This document shows, in pieces, positions 8,388 to 16,209 of a stretch of 64,000 nt of DNA. Origin of the DNA: Anaerozeibacter quisquiliarum (GTDB lineage: Bacteria > Bacillota > Clostridia > Christensenellales > Aristaeellaceae); the NCBI GenBank assembly GCA_051162045.1, contig JBISDI010000022.1; one strand, written 5' to 3'. The notes beneath the pieces are model-generated. The model did not search any database. It saw nothing but the letters and a program-made list of their open reading frames with translations, and was not told where the DNA came from. The translations under genes were made by a program, and so were the position numbers. Each line of letters starts with the position of its first letter. The first letter of the stretch is position 1.

Positions 8388-9635
8388 TTACTTCAGCACT
8401 TCCAGCGTCACGTCAAACGTCAGCGTCTCGAAGTCGCTCACGACGTTCGCCGGGGGGTTGTAGTACGACGGGCCGCGCCGGCCGCCGAAGAAGCCGCCGA
8501 AGGGGTCGTTGTAGCCGTAACCGCCGCCGTAGGGGGAGTTGTCGCCGCCGCTCTGGTTGCCGTTCAGGTAGCCGAGCGAATTCAGCAGCGCTTCCGCGTT
8601 GTCGTAGCGCGCTACGGTGATCTTGACGGTGTCGCCCGCCTTGTGCTGATCCATCTGCGTGGTCAGCTCCTGCAGCGACTTGACGCGGACGCCGTCGATC
8701 TCGGTAATGAAGTCGAACTGCCTGAGCCCGGCGCGCTGGGCGGGGCTGTTTTCATTCAGCGACATCACGCCCACGCTGGCCGGCGGGTTGGTGTTGATCG
8801 GCTGCTCGGGGCCGTCGATCGTCTGAACCATCACGCCCATCTGCGGGCGCTGCACCTTGCCGAACTGGATCAGGTCGCGGGCGATCGGGTAGGCCATGTC
8901 GATCGGAATCGCGAAGCCCAGCCCCTCGAAGGCGGCCTGCGAGAAGCCGCTGCCCAGGTACTTAAGCGTGTTGATGCCCACGAGTTCGCCGTTGATGTTG
9001 AACAGGCCGCCGCCCGAGTTGCCGCTGTTGATCGAAGCGTCGTGCTGGATGTAGGAGATGGCGCGGGAGGCGTTCTGCGCGTTGACGCTGGTGCGCTCGA
9101 GCGCCGATACGATGCCGCTGGTTACGGTATTGGCCAGCACGGTGCCGCCCGGGTTGCCGATGGCGATCACGGTCGAGCCGACCAGCAGGTCGCTGGAAAT
9201 GCCCACCTTCACCGGCGTCAGCTCGGACGAGTCCACCTTGAGCACGGCCAGGTCGGTCGAGAAATCGCTGCCCACGAGCTTCGCTTGCGTGGTCTCGCCC
9301 GACGGCAGCGCGACTTCGTAGGTGTTGCCCTGCTCGATCACGTGGGCGTTGGTCAGCACGTAGCCCGGCTCGATCACCACGCCCGAGCCCTGCGCGATCT
9401 GCGTGCTGTTCTCGCCCTGGCCGCGCCGCCAGTTGGTGGCGTTGGTGATGACGCCCACCACCGAGTTTTCGGTCTTCTGCGCCACCGCGATGGCCGGGTT
9501 GTTGTCGCCGATCACGCCGCGCGCCTGCTCCTGCTCCTGCGCCAGCACCGAGCCGCCTACGAGCACACTCGCCAGCAGTACCGCCAGCAAGAGCGCGATC
9601 AGGTTGTTCCAGTGTGATTTGCTTATGGTCTTCAT
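8388..9635 (-). CDS. htrA: HtrA/DegP-family serine protease with PDZ domain
   Basis: 415 residues starting MKTISKSHWN, set by GGAGGT eight bases upstream. An N-terminal membrane segment or uncleaved signal (about 10-32) precedes a trypsin-like domain with the catalytic triad in TNAHVIE (His), STDLAVLKV (Asp) and NSGNSGGG (Ser). A PDZ domain follows (MSLNENSPAQRAGLRQFDFITEIDG). The C-terminal part of the PDZ contains a Gly/Tyr-rich insert (GGGYGYNDPFGGFFGGRRG), which is unusual and low complexity. The expected role is envelope protein quality control outside the cytoplasmic membrane. Monocistronic, with a hairpin terminator. Confidence 0.92.
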   Translation of the reverse strand: MKTISKSHWNNLIALLLAVLLASVLVGGSVLAQEQEQARGVIGDNNPAIAVAQKTENSVVGVITNATNWRRGQGENSTQIAQGSGVVIEPGYVLTNAHVIEQGNTYEVALPSGETTQAKLVGSDFSTDLAVLKVDSSELTPVKVGISSDLLVGSTVIAIGNPGGTVLANTVTSGIVSALERTSVNAQNASRAISYIQHDASINSGNSGGGLFNINGELVGINTLKYLGSGFSQAAFEGLGFAIPIDMAYPIARDLIQFGKVQRPQMGVMVQTIDGPEQPINTNPPASVGVMSLNENSPAQRAGLRQFDFITEIDGVRVKSLQELTTQMDQHKAGDTVKITVARYDNAEALLNSLGYLNGNQSGGDNSPYGGGYGYNDPFGGFFGGRRGPSYYNPPANVVSDFETLTFDVTLEVLK

Positions 9636-10005
9636 GATATCGCACCTCCGATTCTGGTTGGTGATTGTATTGTAGCAAGCCATTTTAGCCAATCTATGAA
9701 CGCGCGGTGAACAATTGACAGCGGCGCGCGCTGGAATCAATCGCATTTAGCATATCCGATCCGGGAGGTTTCTACATTGGAAGCGATTGATAGTTTGCGC
9801 GGCGGCTTTGGACTTGGCCTGCACAAAGCTGCGCGCGGTGGTCGCGATCGACGGCATCGCGCCGCCGGAAAGAGCGCGCGCTGGCCGACGCGGTCTGGCG
9901 GACTCTTTTGCGCCCGCTCATTTCTGCAAAGCGCTTGACGCAGCGCCGCTGCGCCAGACCATGGACAAACCCGGCCCGCGAGAAAGTAAAAAAATCCCTC
10001 CCCTC
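9636..10005. other. Intergenic region between htrA and the remnant region
   Basis: About 370 bp with no convincing gene. It carries the upstream region of htrA (no clean promoter spacing seen) and GC-rich sequence around 9830-9960 without recognisable content. Confidence 0.5.
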
Positions 10006-10050
10006 TTGACAAAATGCAACTAGTTACCTATAATGAACGCAACCGGTTAC
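10006..10050 (+). promoter_or_regulatory. SigA promoter with paired operator-like repeats (copy 1)
   Basis: TTGACA (10006-10011), 17-bp spacer, TATAAT (10029-10034). GCAACTAGTTAC (from 10016) and GCAACCGGTTAC (from 10039) are near-identical direct repeats 23 bp apart that bracket the -10 box. The same arrangement recurs at 13508-13552 before an intact marR gene, so these are candidate MarR operators. Here the promoter drives only remnants. Confidence 0.75.
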
Positions 10051-10098
10051 GAATCACGCTCCCTCACGCACAAAGCCGGTCCTCCGGGAGGCGGCCCA

Positions 10099-10622
10099 TG
10101 TCGGACCTCGAGGCCGGGCCTTCATCTTCGGAGCGGTCTTTAGGGATTGAATGCATGAAGATGTCTTTGCGAAACTTTCGAGAATCTATGGCTGCTCGAA
10201 TGGGACGGCGGAGAAACGGCAAGCGGATATGTCGCGGCGGCCTACGCCCGCAAGCTTTGTGCCGTGTAACAACTGGCGATGATTGTAATTCGCCTGAATG
10301 GAGAGCGATAATGCTTGATAGAACCTTCTACACGAGGTTGCGCGACAGTGAAATCTATGACGATATAAGGGAGTATTGCAGGGTTGAAGGCGTAGGCGAG
10401 GACCATCTCAGGTCATCCTTAACCCAAGGCATGTGGCAGGCCATTCGCTTAGCGTGGGCTCGCTTGAAGGGATTCACACGCTTCATAGAGCAAATTATCA
10501 AGGGCGGTGAATCCGGACGGCAATGCCAGGATCTCGCCTGCGGTTGGCAGAACGATACATCCACGGGCCTGGCCGGCGTAGACGATGCGACCGCGGCCTT
10601 TGGAAGAACTCAGTTCAAGTAG
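10099..10622 (+). pseudogene. marR-like gene remnant fused to unrecognised fragments
   Basis: The start region (MSDLEAG...) matches the beginning of the intact marR gene at 13617 at the DNA level for roughly 35 bases after the ATG, including the upstream ribosome site. The reading frame then shifts by one base relative to the intact copy and the protein loses all MarR similarity. The remaining open frame (to 10622) has no recognisable domain. Other frames contain plausible short fragments (for example a segment with SGYVAAAYARKL), as expected from decayed or rearranged DNA. I read this as a pseudogene left by duplication, not a functional gene. Confidence 0.55.
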
Positions 10623-10738
10623 GGGGAAACGGTGATCGCCTGCGCGATGATTGCGTCGTTTGAACGATGCGCGTGGGCCGCAATGTGGTTTGCCGAGATT
10701 TGAGCAAGACAATGGGAATTGCCCCTGAGTGAGGAAGT

Positions 10739-11108
10739 ATGGCACAGGATTTCAGAATGAGCAAAATGCAGGCGCGGGACATTGCCCAGGCCGTTGATCT
10801 CTGGGTTGAGCAATACAAGCGTTATTGTGGCGGCTCAAGGTCGTTTCCGCGCAATTGGATCAAGAACACCGGCGCGATCGAAGGCCACTTGTCAGAGAAG
10901 GTCGAAGACGGAATTGCGTTCGCCCTCAAATCCGGCGATGCTCTGTTTGGATACATAACCTATGACGAGTTTCCGTTATCCGTTTGCCAACAAGTTCTGG
11001 AAGAAGTACTTCGATCCCATGCTCTTGTCCGCCAGAAGAACGATCCCTAAGGACATCAACCATTCGATGGAAGCGATGCCGGGGGGACAGGCGTTTGCAA
11101 CGAAATGA
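10739..11108 (+). pseudogene. GNAT-like acetyltransferase remnant, frameshifted
   Basis: The first about 80 residues (DIAQAVDLWVEQY...IAFALKSGDALFGYITYDEF) look like the N-terminal half of a GNAT N-acetyltransferase. Similarity stops at about 10970. A different frame then continues with a plausible protein segment (RYPFANKFWKKYFDP...RTIPKDIN) up to a stop at 11106-11108. This suggests a frameshift plus truncation, since the acetyl-CoA-binding motif (Q/R-x-x-G-x-G/A) is absent. Non-functional as an acetyltransferase; confidence in family moderate. Confidence 0.45.
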
Positions 11109-11123
11109 AAAGGGGCGATGCGC

Positions 11124-11837
11124 ATGTTGAGGATAAAACATTTGACGAAGGCCTATGGGGATCATAAGGCGGTCGATGACCTGTCGCTCCATATTAAAAG
11201 GGGAGAGATATTTGGGTTTATTGGGCACAACGGCGCTGGGAAGACCACGACGATCAAGGCGTGCGCTGGCATCCTGCGGTTTGACGCGGGCGAAGTGTAC
11301 ATCAACGGTTTATCCATAAAGGAAAAGCCGATCGCGTGCAAAAAAATGATCGCCTACATCCCGGACGATCCCAATCTTTATGAGTTTTATGAGGGCATCC
11401 AGTATCTCAATTTTATCGCCAATATCTATGGCATACCGCAGGGAGAGCGTGAGCGGAGGATCAGGGAATTCGCGGACCTGTTTGAGCTTACGCCTGATCT
11501 CGGCCAACTGATCTGCGCCTACTCGCATGGCATGAAGCAGAAACTTGCCATTATCTCCGCGCTGATCCGTTCGCCTAAGCTCATTATGATGGATGAGCCG
11601 TTCACCGGCCTTGATCCAAAGGCTTCACACACGCTCAAGCAGCTCATGCGGGCGCTGTGCGATCGCGGCGGCGCGGTCTTCTTCTCCACGCATGTGCTGG
11701 AAGTGGCAGAGAAGCTTTGTGACAAGGTGGCGATTATCCGCAAGGGCAAACTCGTCATATCCGGCAGCATGAGCGAGGTCAAAGGCGCCGAATCGCTCGA
11801 GGACGTTTTCCTGGAACTGGAGGATCAAAATGCTTAG
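11124..11837 (+). CDS. ABC transporter ATP-binding protein (export type)
   Basis: 237 residues; the start MLRIKHLTKAYG is preferred because AAGGGG is eight bases upstream, although an in-frame ATG lies two codons earlier. It has Walker A GHNGAGKTT, a Q-loop region (AYIPDDPNLYEFY), the signature CAYSHGMKQK (S-H-G-M-K-Q instead of LSGGQ, common in ABC-2 exporters), Walker B LIMMDEPFTGLD and an H-loop STH. It couples ATP hydrolysis to the membrane partner encoded next, whose start overlaps this gene by 8 bp. The substrate is unknown; neighbours suggest resistance or antimicrobial export, but nothing specific supports that. Confidence 0.9.
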   Translation: MLRIKHLTKAYGDHKAVDDLSLHIKRGEIFGFIGHNGAGKTTTIKACAGILRFDAGEVYINGLSIKEKPIACKKMIAYIPDDPNLYEFYEGIQYLNFIANIYGIPQGERERRIREFADLFELTPDLGQLICAYSHGMKQKLAIISALIRSPKLIMMDEPFTGLDPKASHTLKQLMRALCDRGGAVFFSTHVLEVAEKLCDKVAIIRKGKLVISGSMSEVKGAESLEDVFLELEDQNA

Positions 11838-13437
11838 GACGCTAATAAAGGCCCGTGTATACGCGCTGTTCAGCTCCATTTTCCGGGGAACGCGCGTAAA
11901 AAGGAAGCACACCCCCCTGCTCAAGGCGCTGACAGGCCTCCTTGCACTTTTTGTGATTGGGAACTTCCTGATGCTGCTTGGGAGCCTGTTCGGCGCGATC
12001 TGCCAGCCGCTCCATATGGCCGGCCTTGACTGGCTGTATTTTTCGCTCGCGGGCATGATCTCATTCGCGTTCATCCTGATCGGCGGCGTGCCGATGGCTC
12101 AATCGCAGCTGTTTGAGGCGAAGGACAATGAGCTGCTCCTTTCCATGCCGATTCCGCCAAGGCTGATCCTGATATCGCGGATGGCCATTTTGCTGGCGGC
12201 GGACTACATCGTCGAGGGTTGCGTCGTTGTTCCGGCCGGTGCGGTTTACTGCATGAACGCACCCGTATCCGTTTCGGGCGTCCTTTACTTTGTCGTAGCC
12301 TTTCTCTTCCTGCCTCTGCTCGCGATGTCCTTCTCCTGCCTCTTTGGGTGGCTGCTGACCCTGATCTCCTCGCGGGTGCGGAACAAGTCCCTCGTTGTAA
12401 CGACGCTCTCGGTCGGCCTCTTGCTCCTGTACTTCTACGCTTTCTCCCAGATGAACGGGTATATAAGTCACCTCATCGCCCATGGGGTAGCCATTGCGGA
12501 TGCAATACGGCGCGCCTTGTTCCCGGCGTACCATCTCGGAAACGCGGTCGCGGGGAAGGACCCCGTGAGCCTGCTTCTGTTCATCCTGTGCACGGTCGCC
12601 CCGTTTATTGTCGCGGTCTGGATCGTCTCCGCAAACTTCATCCGCATTGTAACGACGCGCCCGGGCTCGGTGAAAACGGCGTACAGGAAAATGCCGCTCA
12701 AGGTGAGCGGGGCCATGACGGCGCTGGTGCGCAAGGAGATCCGGCATTTCTTTTCAAGCCCCATGTACATCCTGAATACCGCGTTGGGCGTCATCTTTAC
12801 GTTCATCTTTCCGATAGCGATGCTCGTAAAGCGCGACCTGCTGGCGGTTCTGTTTGAAGGGAATATTCCCGCCATCGCCGAAATGCGGGGGCCGATTGTG
12901 CTCCTGATGCTGGGCGGAATCTCGGCTACCAACATCATATCGGCCCCTTCGATTTCGCTTGAGGGCAAAAACCTGTGGATCGCACAGTCCATCCCTATTG
13001 CAGGGAGCGACGTGCTGCTGTCCAAAGCGTATGCGCATATGATCCTATGCCTGCCATCCATCGCTTTTGCCGCAGCCGTTTTGAACGCCATCCTGGATCT
13101 GAGCATGGGCATGAGGATCTTGCTGTTTGCCACCCCTGCGCTCCTGACGGTGTTTGCGGCGCTTTTCGGCGTCGCCGTAAACCTTCGTTTTCCCAAGTTT
13201 GACTGGATCAATGAAACGACTGCCATCAAACGGGGGCTGAGCACCATGGTGGCCATGTTTGGATCCATGGCTGTTGTAGGCGGTACCGCCGCGCTTTACG
13301 CATTCAAATTGCACGGCAAGGCGGATGTAGAGACCTTTACTGTCTTGTTCTCGCTTCTGCTGGCCGCGGCGAACGCCGGCCTGTACGCTTTCCTGAAAAC
13401 AAAGGGCAGCGAAGCCTTCGCCGCTCTCCATTTCTGA
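11830..13437 (+). CDS. ABC exporter permease, polytopic membrane protein
   Basis: 535 residues with about twelve hydrophobic segments (for example LLALFVIGNFLMLLG, AALFGVAVNL), and a soluble loop PGSVKTAYRKMPLKVSGAMTALVRKEIRHFF typical of the two-half permeases related to ABC-2/EcsB. LFEAKDNELLLSMPI, following the second helix, is a conserved motif of this permease type (possible ATPase contact). It overlaps the ATPase gene by 8 bp, indicating translational coupling. The pair forms a complete exporter at the cytoplasmic membrane. The transported compound is not evident. Confidence 0.82.
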   Translation: MLRTLIKARVYALFSSIFRGTRVKRKHTPLLKALTGLLALFVIGNFLMLLGSLFGAICQPLHMAGLDWLYFSLAGMISFAFILIGGVPMAQSQLFEAKDNELLLSMPIPPRLILISRMAILLAADYIVEGCVVVPAGAVYCMNAPVSVSGVLYFVVAFLFLPLLAMSFSCLFGWLLTLISSRVRNKSLVVTTLSVGLLLLYFYAFSQMNGYISHLIAHGVAIADAIRRALFPAYHLGNAVAGKDPVSLLLFILCTVAPFIVAVWIVSANFIRIVTTRPGSVKTAYRKMPLKVSGAMTALVRKEIRHFFSSPMYILNTALGVIFTFIFPIAMLVKRDLLAVLFEGNIPAIAEMRGPIVLLMLGGISATNIISAPSISLEGKNLWIAQSIPIAGSDVLLSKAYAHMILCLPSIAFAAAVLNAILDLSMGMRILLFATPALLTVFAALFGVAVNLRFPKFDWINETTAIKRGLSTMVAMFGSMAVVGGTAALYAFKLHGKADVETFTVLFSLLLAAANAGLYAFLKTKGSEAFAALHF

Positions 13438-13507
13438 CGGGCGATTCGCAAGGCGCGATCGAATTCAATCGGCTTCGTTGCCCTCCCGCAAAAAATTCCG
13501 CTCCCCC

Positions 13508-13552
13508 TTGACAAAAGGCAACCAGATACCTATAATAAACGCAACCGGTTAC
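13508..13552 (+). promoter_or_regulatory. SigA promoter with paired operator-like repeats (copy 2, before marR)
   Basis: TTGACA (13508-13513), 17-bp spacer, TATAAT (13531-13536). Direct repeats GCAACCAGATAC (13518) and GCAACCGGTTAC (13541) are 23 bp apart, as in the copy at 10006. Autoregulation by the MarR protein encoded 65 bp downstream is likely. Confidence 0.8.
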
Positions 13553-13616
13553 TGATGCTTGGGAATAGGATCATCGTACGCCCTACGCGCACAACCGGTC
13601 CGTCAGGAGGAAGCCC

Positions 13617-14087
13617 ATGTCGGATCTCAAAGCCAAGGCCCTCATCTTCGTGTCGATCTTCACGCTCTCCAACAAGCTCCAGATCCTCGGCGACAGGATG
13701 GACAGGAAGCTTTCGACCAAGCAGTGGCTGCTGCTCGCCGGGGTGATCAATTCCGGAAGCGCCGAGCCCTCGATCGGGGAAGTGGCGGGGCTCATCAACA
13801 GTTCGAGGCAGAACGTCAAGAAGATGGCGCTGATCCTCGAAAAGGCGGGCTTTGTGTCCATGCGCAAGGACCCGCAGGACGCGCGGATACTGCGCCTGCG
13901 CCCGACCGAGGTCTGTATGGAACACCTGCGGGGGCGTGAAGTACGGGAGAACCGCTTCCTCGAGGCGCTCTTCGGAGGCTTTGAGGCAGAAGAACTGCGG
14001 GCCTTTGCCCGGCTGATTGAAAAGCTGAAAGACAACGTTCGGGAGATGGAGATATCGTATGATGATCGACATGAAGAAGAGGCATAG
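13617..14087 (+). CDS. MarR-family transcriptional regulator
   Basis: 156 residues with AGGAGGA six bases before the ATG. The winged-helix core is visible: EVAGLINSSRQNVKKMALILEKAGFVSMRKDPQDARILRLRPTE corresponds to recognition helix plus wing (R-K-D-P-x-D-x-R). Flanking helices supply the dimer interface. It most likely represses its own promoter, which carries two copies of a 12-bp repeat, together with the next gene, whose start overlaps it by 29 bp. A decayed copy of its beginning lies at 10099. The inducing ligand is unknown. Confidence 0.85.
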   Translation: MSDLKAKALIFVSIFTLSNKLQILGDRMDRKLSTKQWLLLAGVINSGSAEPSIGEVAGLINSSRQNVKKMALILEKAGFVSMRKDPQDARILRLRPTEVCMEHLRGREVRENRFLEALFGGFEAEELRAFARLIEKLKDNVREMEISYDDRHEEEA

Positions 14088-14928
14088 GAAGCGTATGGGA
14101 ACGATACTTGCCCTCGTCGGGGTCCTGCTCGTCGGTGCCGTTCTTTTCCTCGGGATCCCCTATTCGCCGACCGCCGCGCGCTTTAAGGGCGAAGTCGCAA
14201 AGAGGGTCCGGGCCGCGGATACCGACCCGGAAATGTTCACCGAGGAAGACCTCCGGGACCTCCCCCCTCCGATGCAGCGATACATCCGCCATTGCGGATA
14301 TCTGGGGACCCCGAAGATGTTCTCCATGCGGACCGCGCTTGAGGGGGTCGACTTCCGGATGTCCAAAGACCGGACGATCCCCATCGACTACGCGCAGCTG
14401 AATCTGGCCGACAGGCCGGAGCGCTTCGCCCTCATCACATCCTCGCTCTACGGGATTCCCTTTGAGGGGCTCGATTCCTTCGCGGAGGGCGCCGGCAGCA
14501 TGGAGGGCGTCCTGGCCAAGGTCATCCGGCTGTTTAACCAGCGGGGCGAGCAGATGAACCGCGCCGGCCTTGTCACCTGGCTCGCCGAGAGTCCCATGGT
14601 GCCAAGCGCCATGCTGCAGGACTTCATCACCTGGGAGGTCATGGACGACGACCATGTCCGGGCCATGATATCCTATAACGGGATGAGCGCAGAGGGCGTA
14701 TTCACGCTCGAGGGAGACGAGATCCGCTCCTTCCGCACCGGCGACCGGGTCGCGACCGGCATGGACGGCAGCGAGCAGTTCGTGGAATGGTCTGCCCTCT
14801 TTGAGGAATACCGCGCGGTGGACGGGATCCTCCGCCCGTCCGTCATCCGGTCGGTCTGGCACTACCCCGAGGGCGACAGCGTCTACTTCAACGAGAACAA
14901 GCGGCCCGTGGACATTAGGTTTCAATGA
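14059..14928 (+). CDS. DUF6544-like membrane-anchored protein
   Basis: 289 residues with a basic N terminus (MKKRHRKRMG), one membrane helix (about 15-33) and a long extracytoplasmic domain. The pattern LPPPMQRYIRHCGYLG (shortly after the helix), then FALITSSLYGIPFEGLDSF and WLAESPMVPSAML, resembles the family I know as DUF6544, found in many bacteria with no assigned function. It overlaps marR by 29 bp, so the two are co-transcribed and probably co-regulated. No catalytic residues can be named. Confidence 0.6.
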   Translation: MMIDMKKRHRKRMGTILALVGVLLVGAVLFLGIPYSPTAARFKGEVAKRVRAADTDPEMFTEEDLRDLPPPMQRYIRHCGYLGTPKMFSMRTALEGVDFRMSKDRTIPIDYAQLNLADRPERFALITSSLYGIPFEGLDSFAEGAGSMEGVLAKVIRLFNQRGEQMNRAGLVTWLAESPMVPSAMLQDFITWEVMDDDHVRAMISYNGMSAEGVFTLEGDEIRSFRTGDRVATGMDGSEQFVEWSALFEEYRAVDGILRPSVIRSVWHYPEGDSVYFNENKRPVDIRFQ

Positions 14929-15127
14929 CGAACCGGCGGCACTTTACTTTATTGGCGTTTACTGCCCAAGTCCTCAAATGCACAAACGAGAAACGATAAC
15001 CCAAGGAATCGCGGGGAAGAAGGATGCTAATAATCGGGTTGAAGCTAAACATCAAGGAGATCATGAAGCCGGGCGGGAGTATGGCTTTGGACGGAGATTT
15101 GATATGAATAAGGTATGAGGGTTAAAA
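14929..15127. other. Short intergenic stretch at the edge of an AT-rich segment
   Basis: No gene seen. Base composition drops sharply here relative to both flanks and stays low until about 16205. Confidence 0.5.
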
Positions 15128-15346
15128 GTGATAAAGAATGTTCTGCTTATGTTATCGTTTGTCCTGGTCATTTGCGCAGCCGGTTGTGCAGAGAAAACGA
15201 CTTTTTCCGGGAGCAGAGCGAGCAACGATCGGCAGTTTTTGGTGGATTTTGATGTACTGAACACGACGGTTGATGGCAAAATGCACTTGTCAGAGGGTGA
15301 AGAGGTTTTCAAAGCGGAAGGGAGCGTTTGTTTTGAAAAGTCATAA
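15128..15346 (+). CDS. Small lipoprotein-like protein
   Basis: 72 residues from a GTG start with GAGGG upstream. An N-terminal hydrophobic leader ends in ICAAGC, a convincing lipobox, so the mature product would be a lipid-anchored peptide of about 50 residues (starting CAEKTTFSG). It could be a truncated lipoprotein. The stop codon overlaps the likely TTG start of the next gene, indicating coupling. AT-rich codon use differs from the window average. Function not recognisable. Confidence 0.5.
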   Translation: MIKNVLLMLSFVLVICAAGCAEKTTFSGSRASNDRQFLVDFDVLNTTVDGKMHLSEGEEVFKAEGSVCFEKS

Positions 15347-16199
15347 ATTGTACCCGAGAAAACATAAGAACATGAATGGTTCGGAATCGGAAAACTATAT
15401 CGTGAGATATTTGGTCTTTACCTTTGGATTGTTTGGCTTATTGCTATTGACGTTAGGCGCCATAGCGACAGGATTATTGCATGGAACGCCGTTGGTGATG
15501 AGCTGGTTGACTGCCATAACAGCGTGGACCCCAACCTATGTATTGCTTCTCATGTTTAGAAAGCTATACCCAGGCAGCACGGTAAAGGCTTTTTATAAAA
15601 ACCTGTTTGGGGCAAAGCTGGATCTTGGTTTGCTGGTAACAACGACCATAATACAGGCAATTGCTTTTGTATCAAGCGTTTACATGGTTTCCATTCAAAG
15701 CGGTGTTGCGAGCCTAAGCCTATTTGATTTTTCATCTTCAACCGTGATGTCCGTACTCTTCTTCACGCTGATACAGGGACCAATGGGAGAAGAGTCGGGC
15801 TGGAGAGGGTATTTACTACCGGCAGTTGAGGAAAAAATCGGTGTAGTTAGGGGCTCTTTATTGGTTAGTCTGATCTGGTCGTTTTGGCATGCTCCAATCT
15901 GGTTTTTGGACACGGGATATAGCGGGACAGTTCTTGTAAGATACATAATAGTGTTTGTCATCTGTATTACTTCTTTGGGATTCATTATAGGCATCTGCTA
16001 TCATCGCTGCAAAAATCTATTTGTTCCCATATGGATTCACTTCCTGTTTAATCTCCTTGGGTATACATTTGTAGGTTCCAAGGTAGACCTTGTTACCTGG
16101 TATGCAGTATTCTATTTTGCCATAGCGGTTGGATTCTTTTTGTGGTACAAAAGGAACCACATAAAAAGTAAGGAAACAACCGCATTAAGGACTGCATAA
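15333..16199 (+). CDS. CPBP-family intramembrane glutamic endopeptidase
   Basis: About 288 residues with seven to eight hydrophobic helices. Motif 1 GEESGWRGYLLP (E-E-x3-R) and motif 2 FWHAPIW (F/W-H) define the CPBP (CAAX protease and bacteriocin-processing, ABI) family; motif 3 is ICYHRCKNLFVPIWIHFLFN, with a conserved His. Members cleave membrane or peptide substrates and often confer bacteriocin self-immunity. I chose the TTG at 15333 because GGAAGGGAG lies nine bases upstream and it overlaps the preceding gene. ATG at 15372 is the alternative. The gene is markedly AT-rich, suggesting acquisition by transfer. Confidence 0.82.
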   Translation: MKSHKLYPRKHKNMNGSESENYIVRYLVFTFGLFGLLLLTLGAIATGLLHGTPLVMSWLTAITAWTPTYVLLLMFRKLYPGSTVKAFYKNLFGAKLDLGLLVTTTIIQAIAFVSSVYMVSIQSGVASLSLFDFSSSTVMSVLFFTLIQGPMGEESGWRGYLLPAVEEKIGVVRGSLLVSLIWSFWHAPIWFLDTGYSGTVLVRYIIVFVICITSLGFIIGICYHRCKNLFVPIWIHFLFNLLGYTFVGSKVDLVTWYAVFYFAIAVGFFLWYKRNHIKSKETTALRTA

Positions 16200-16209
16200 T
16201 GATGCTTAC

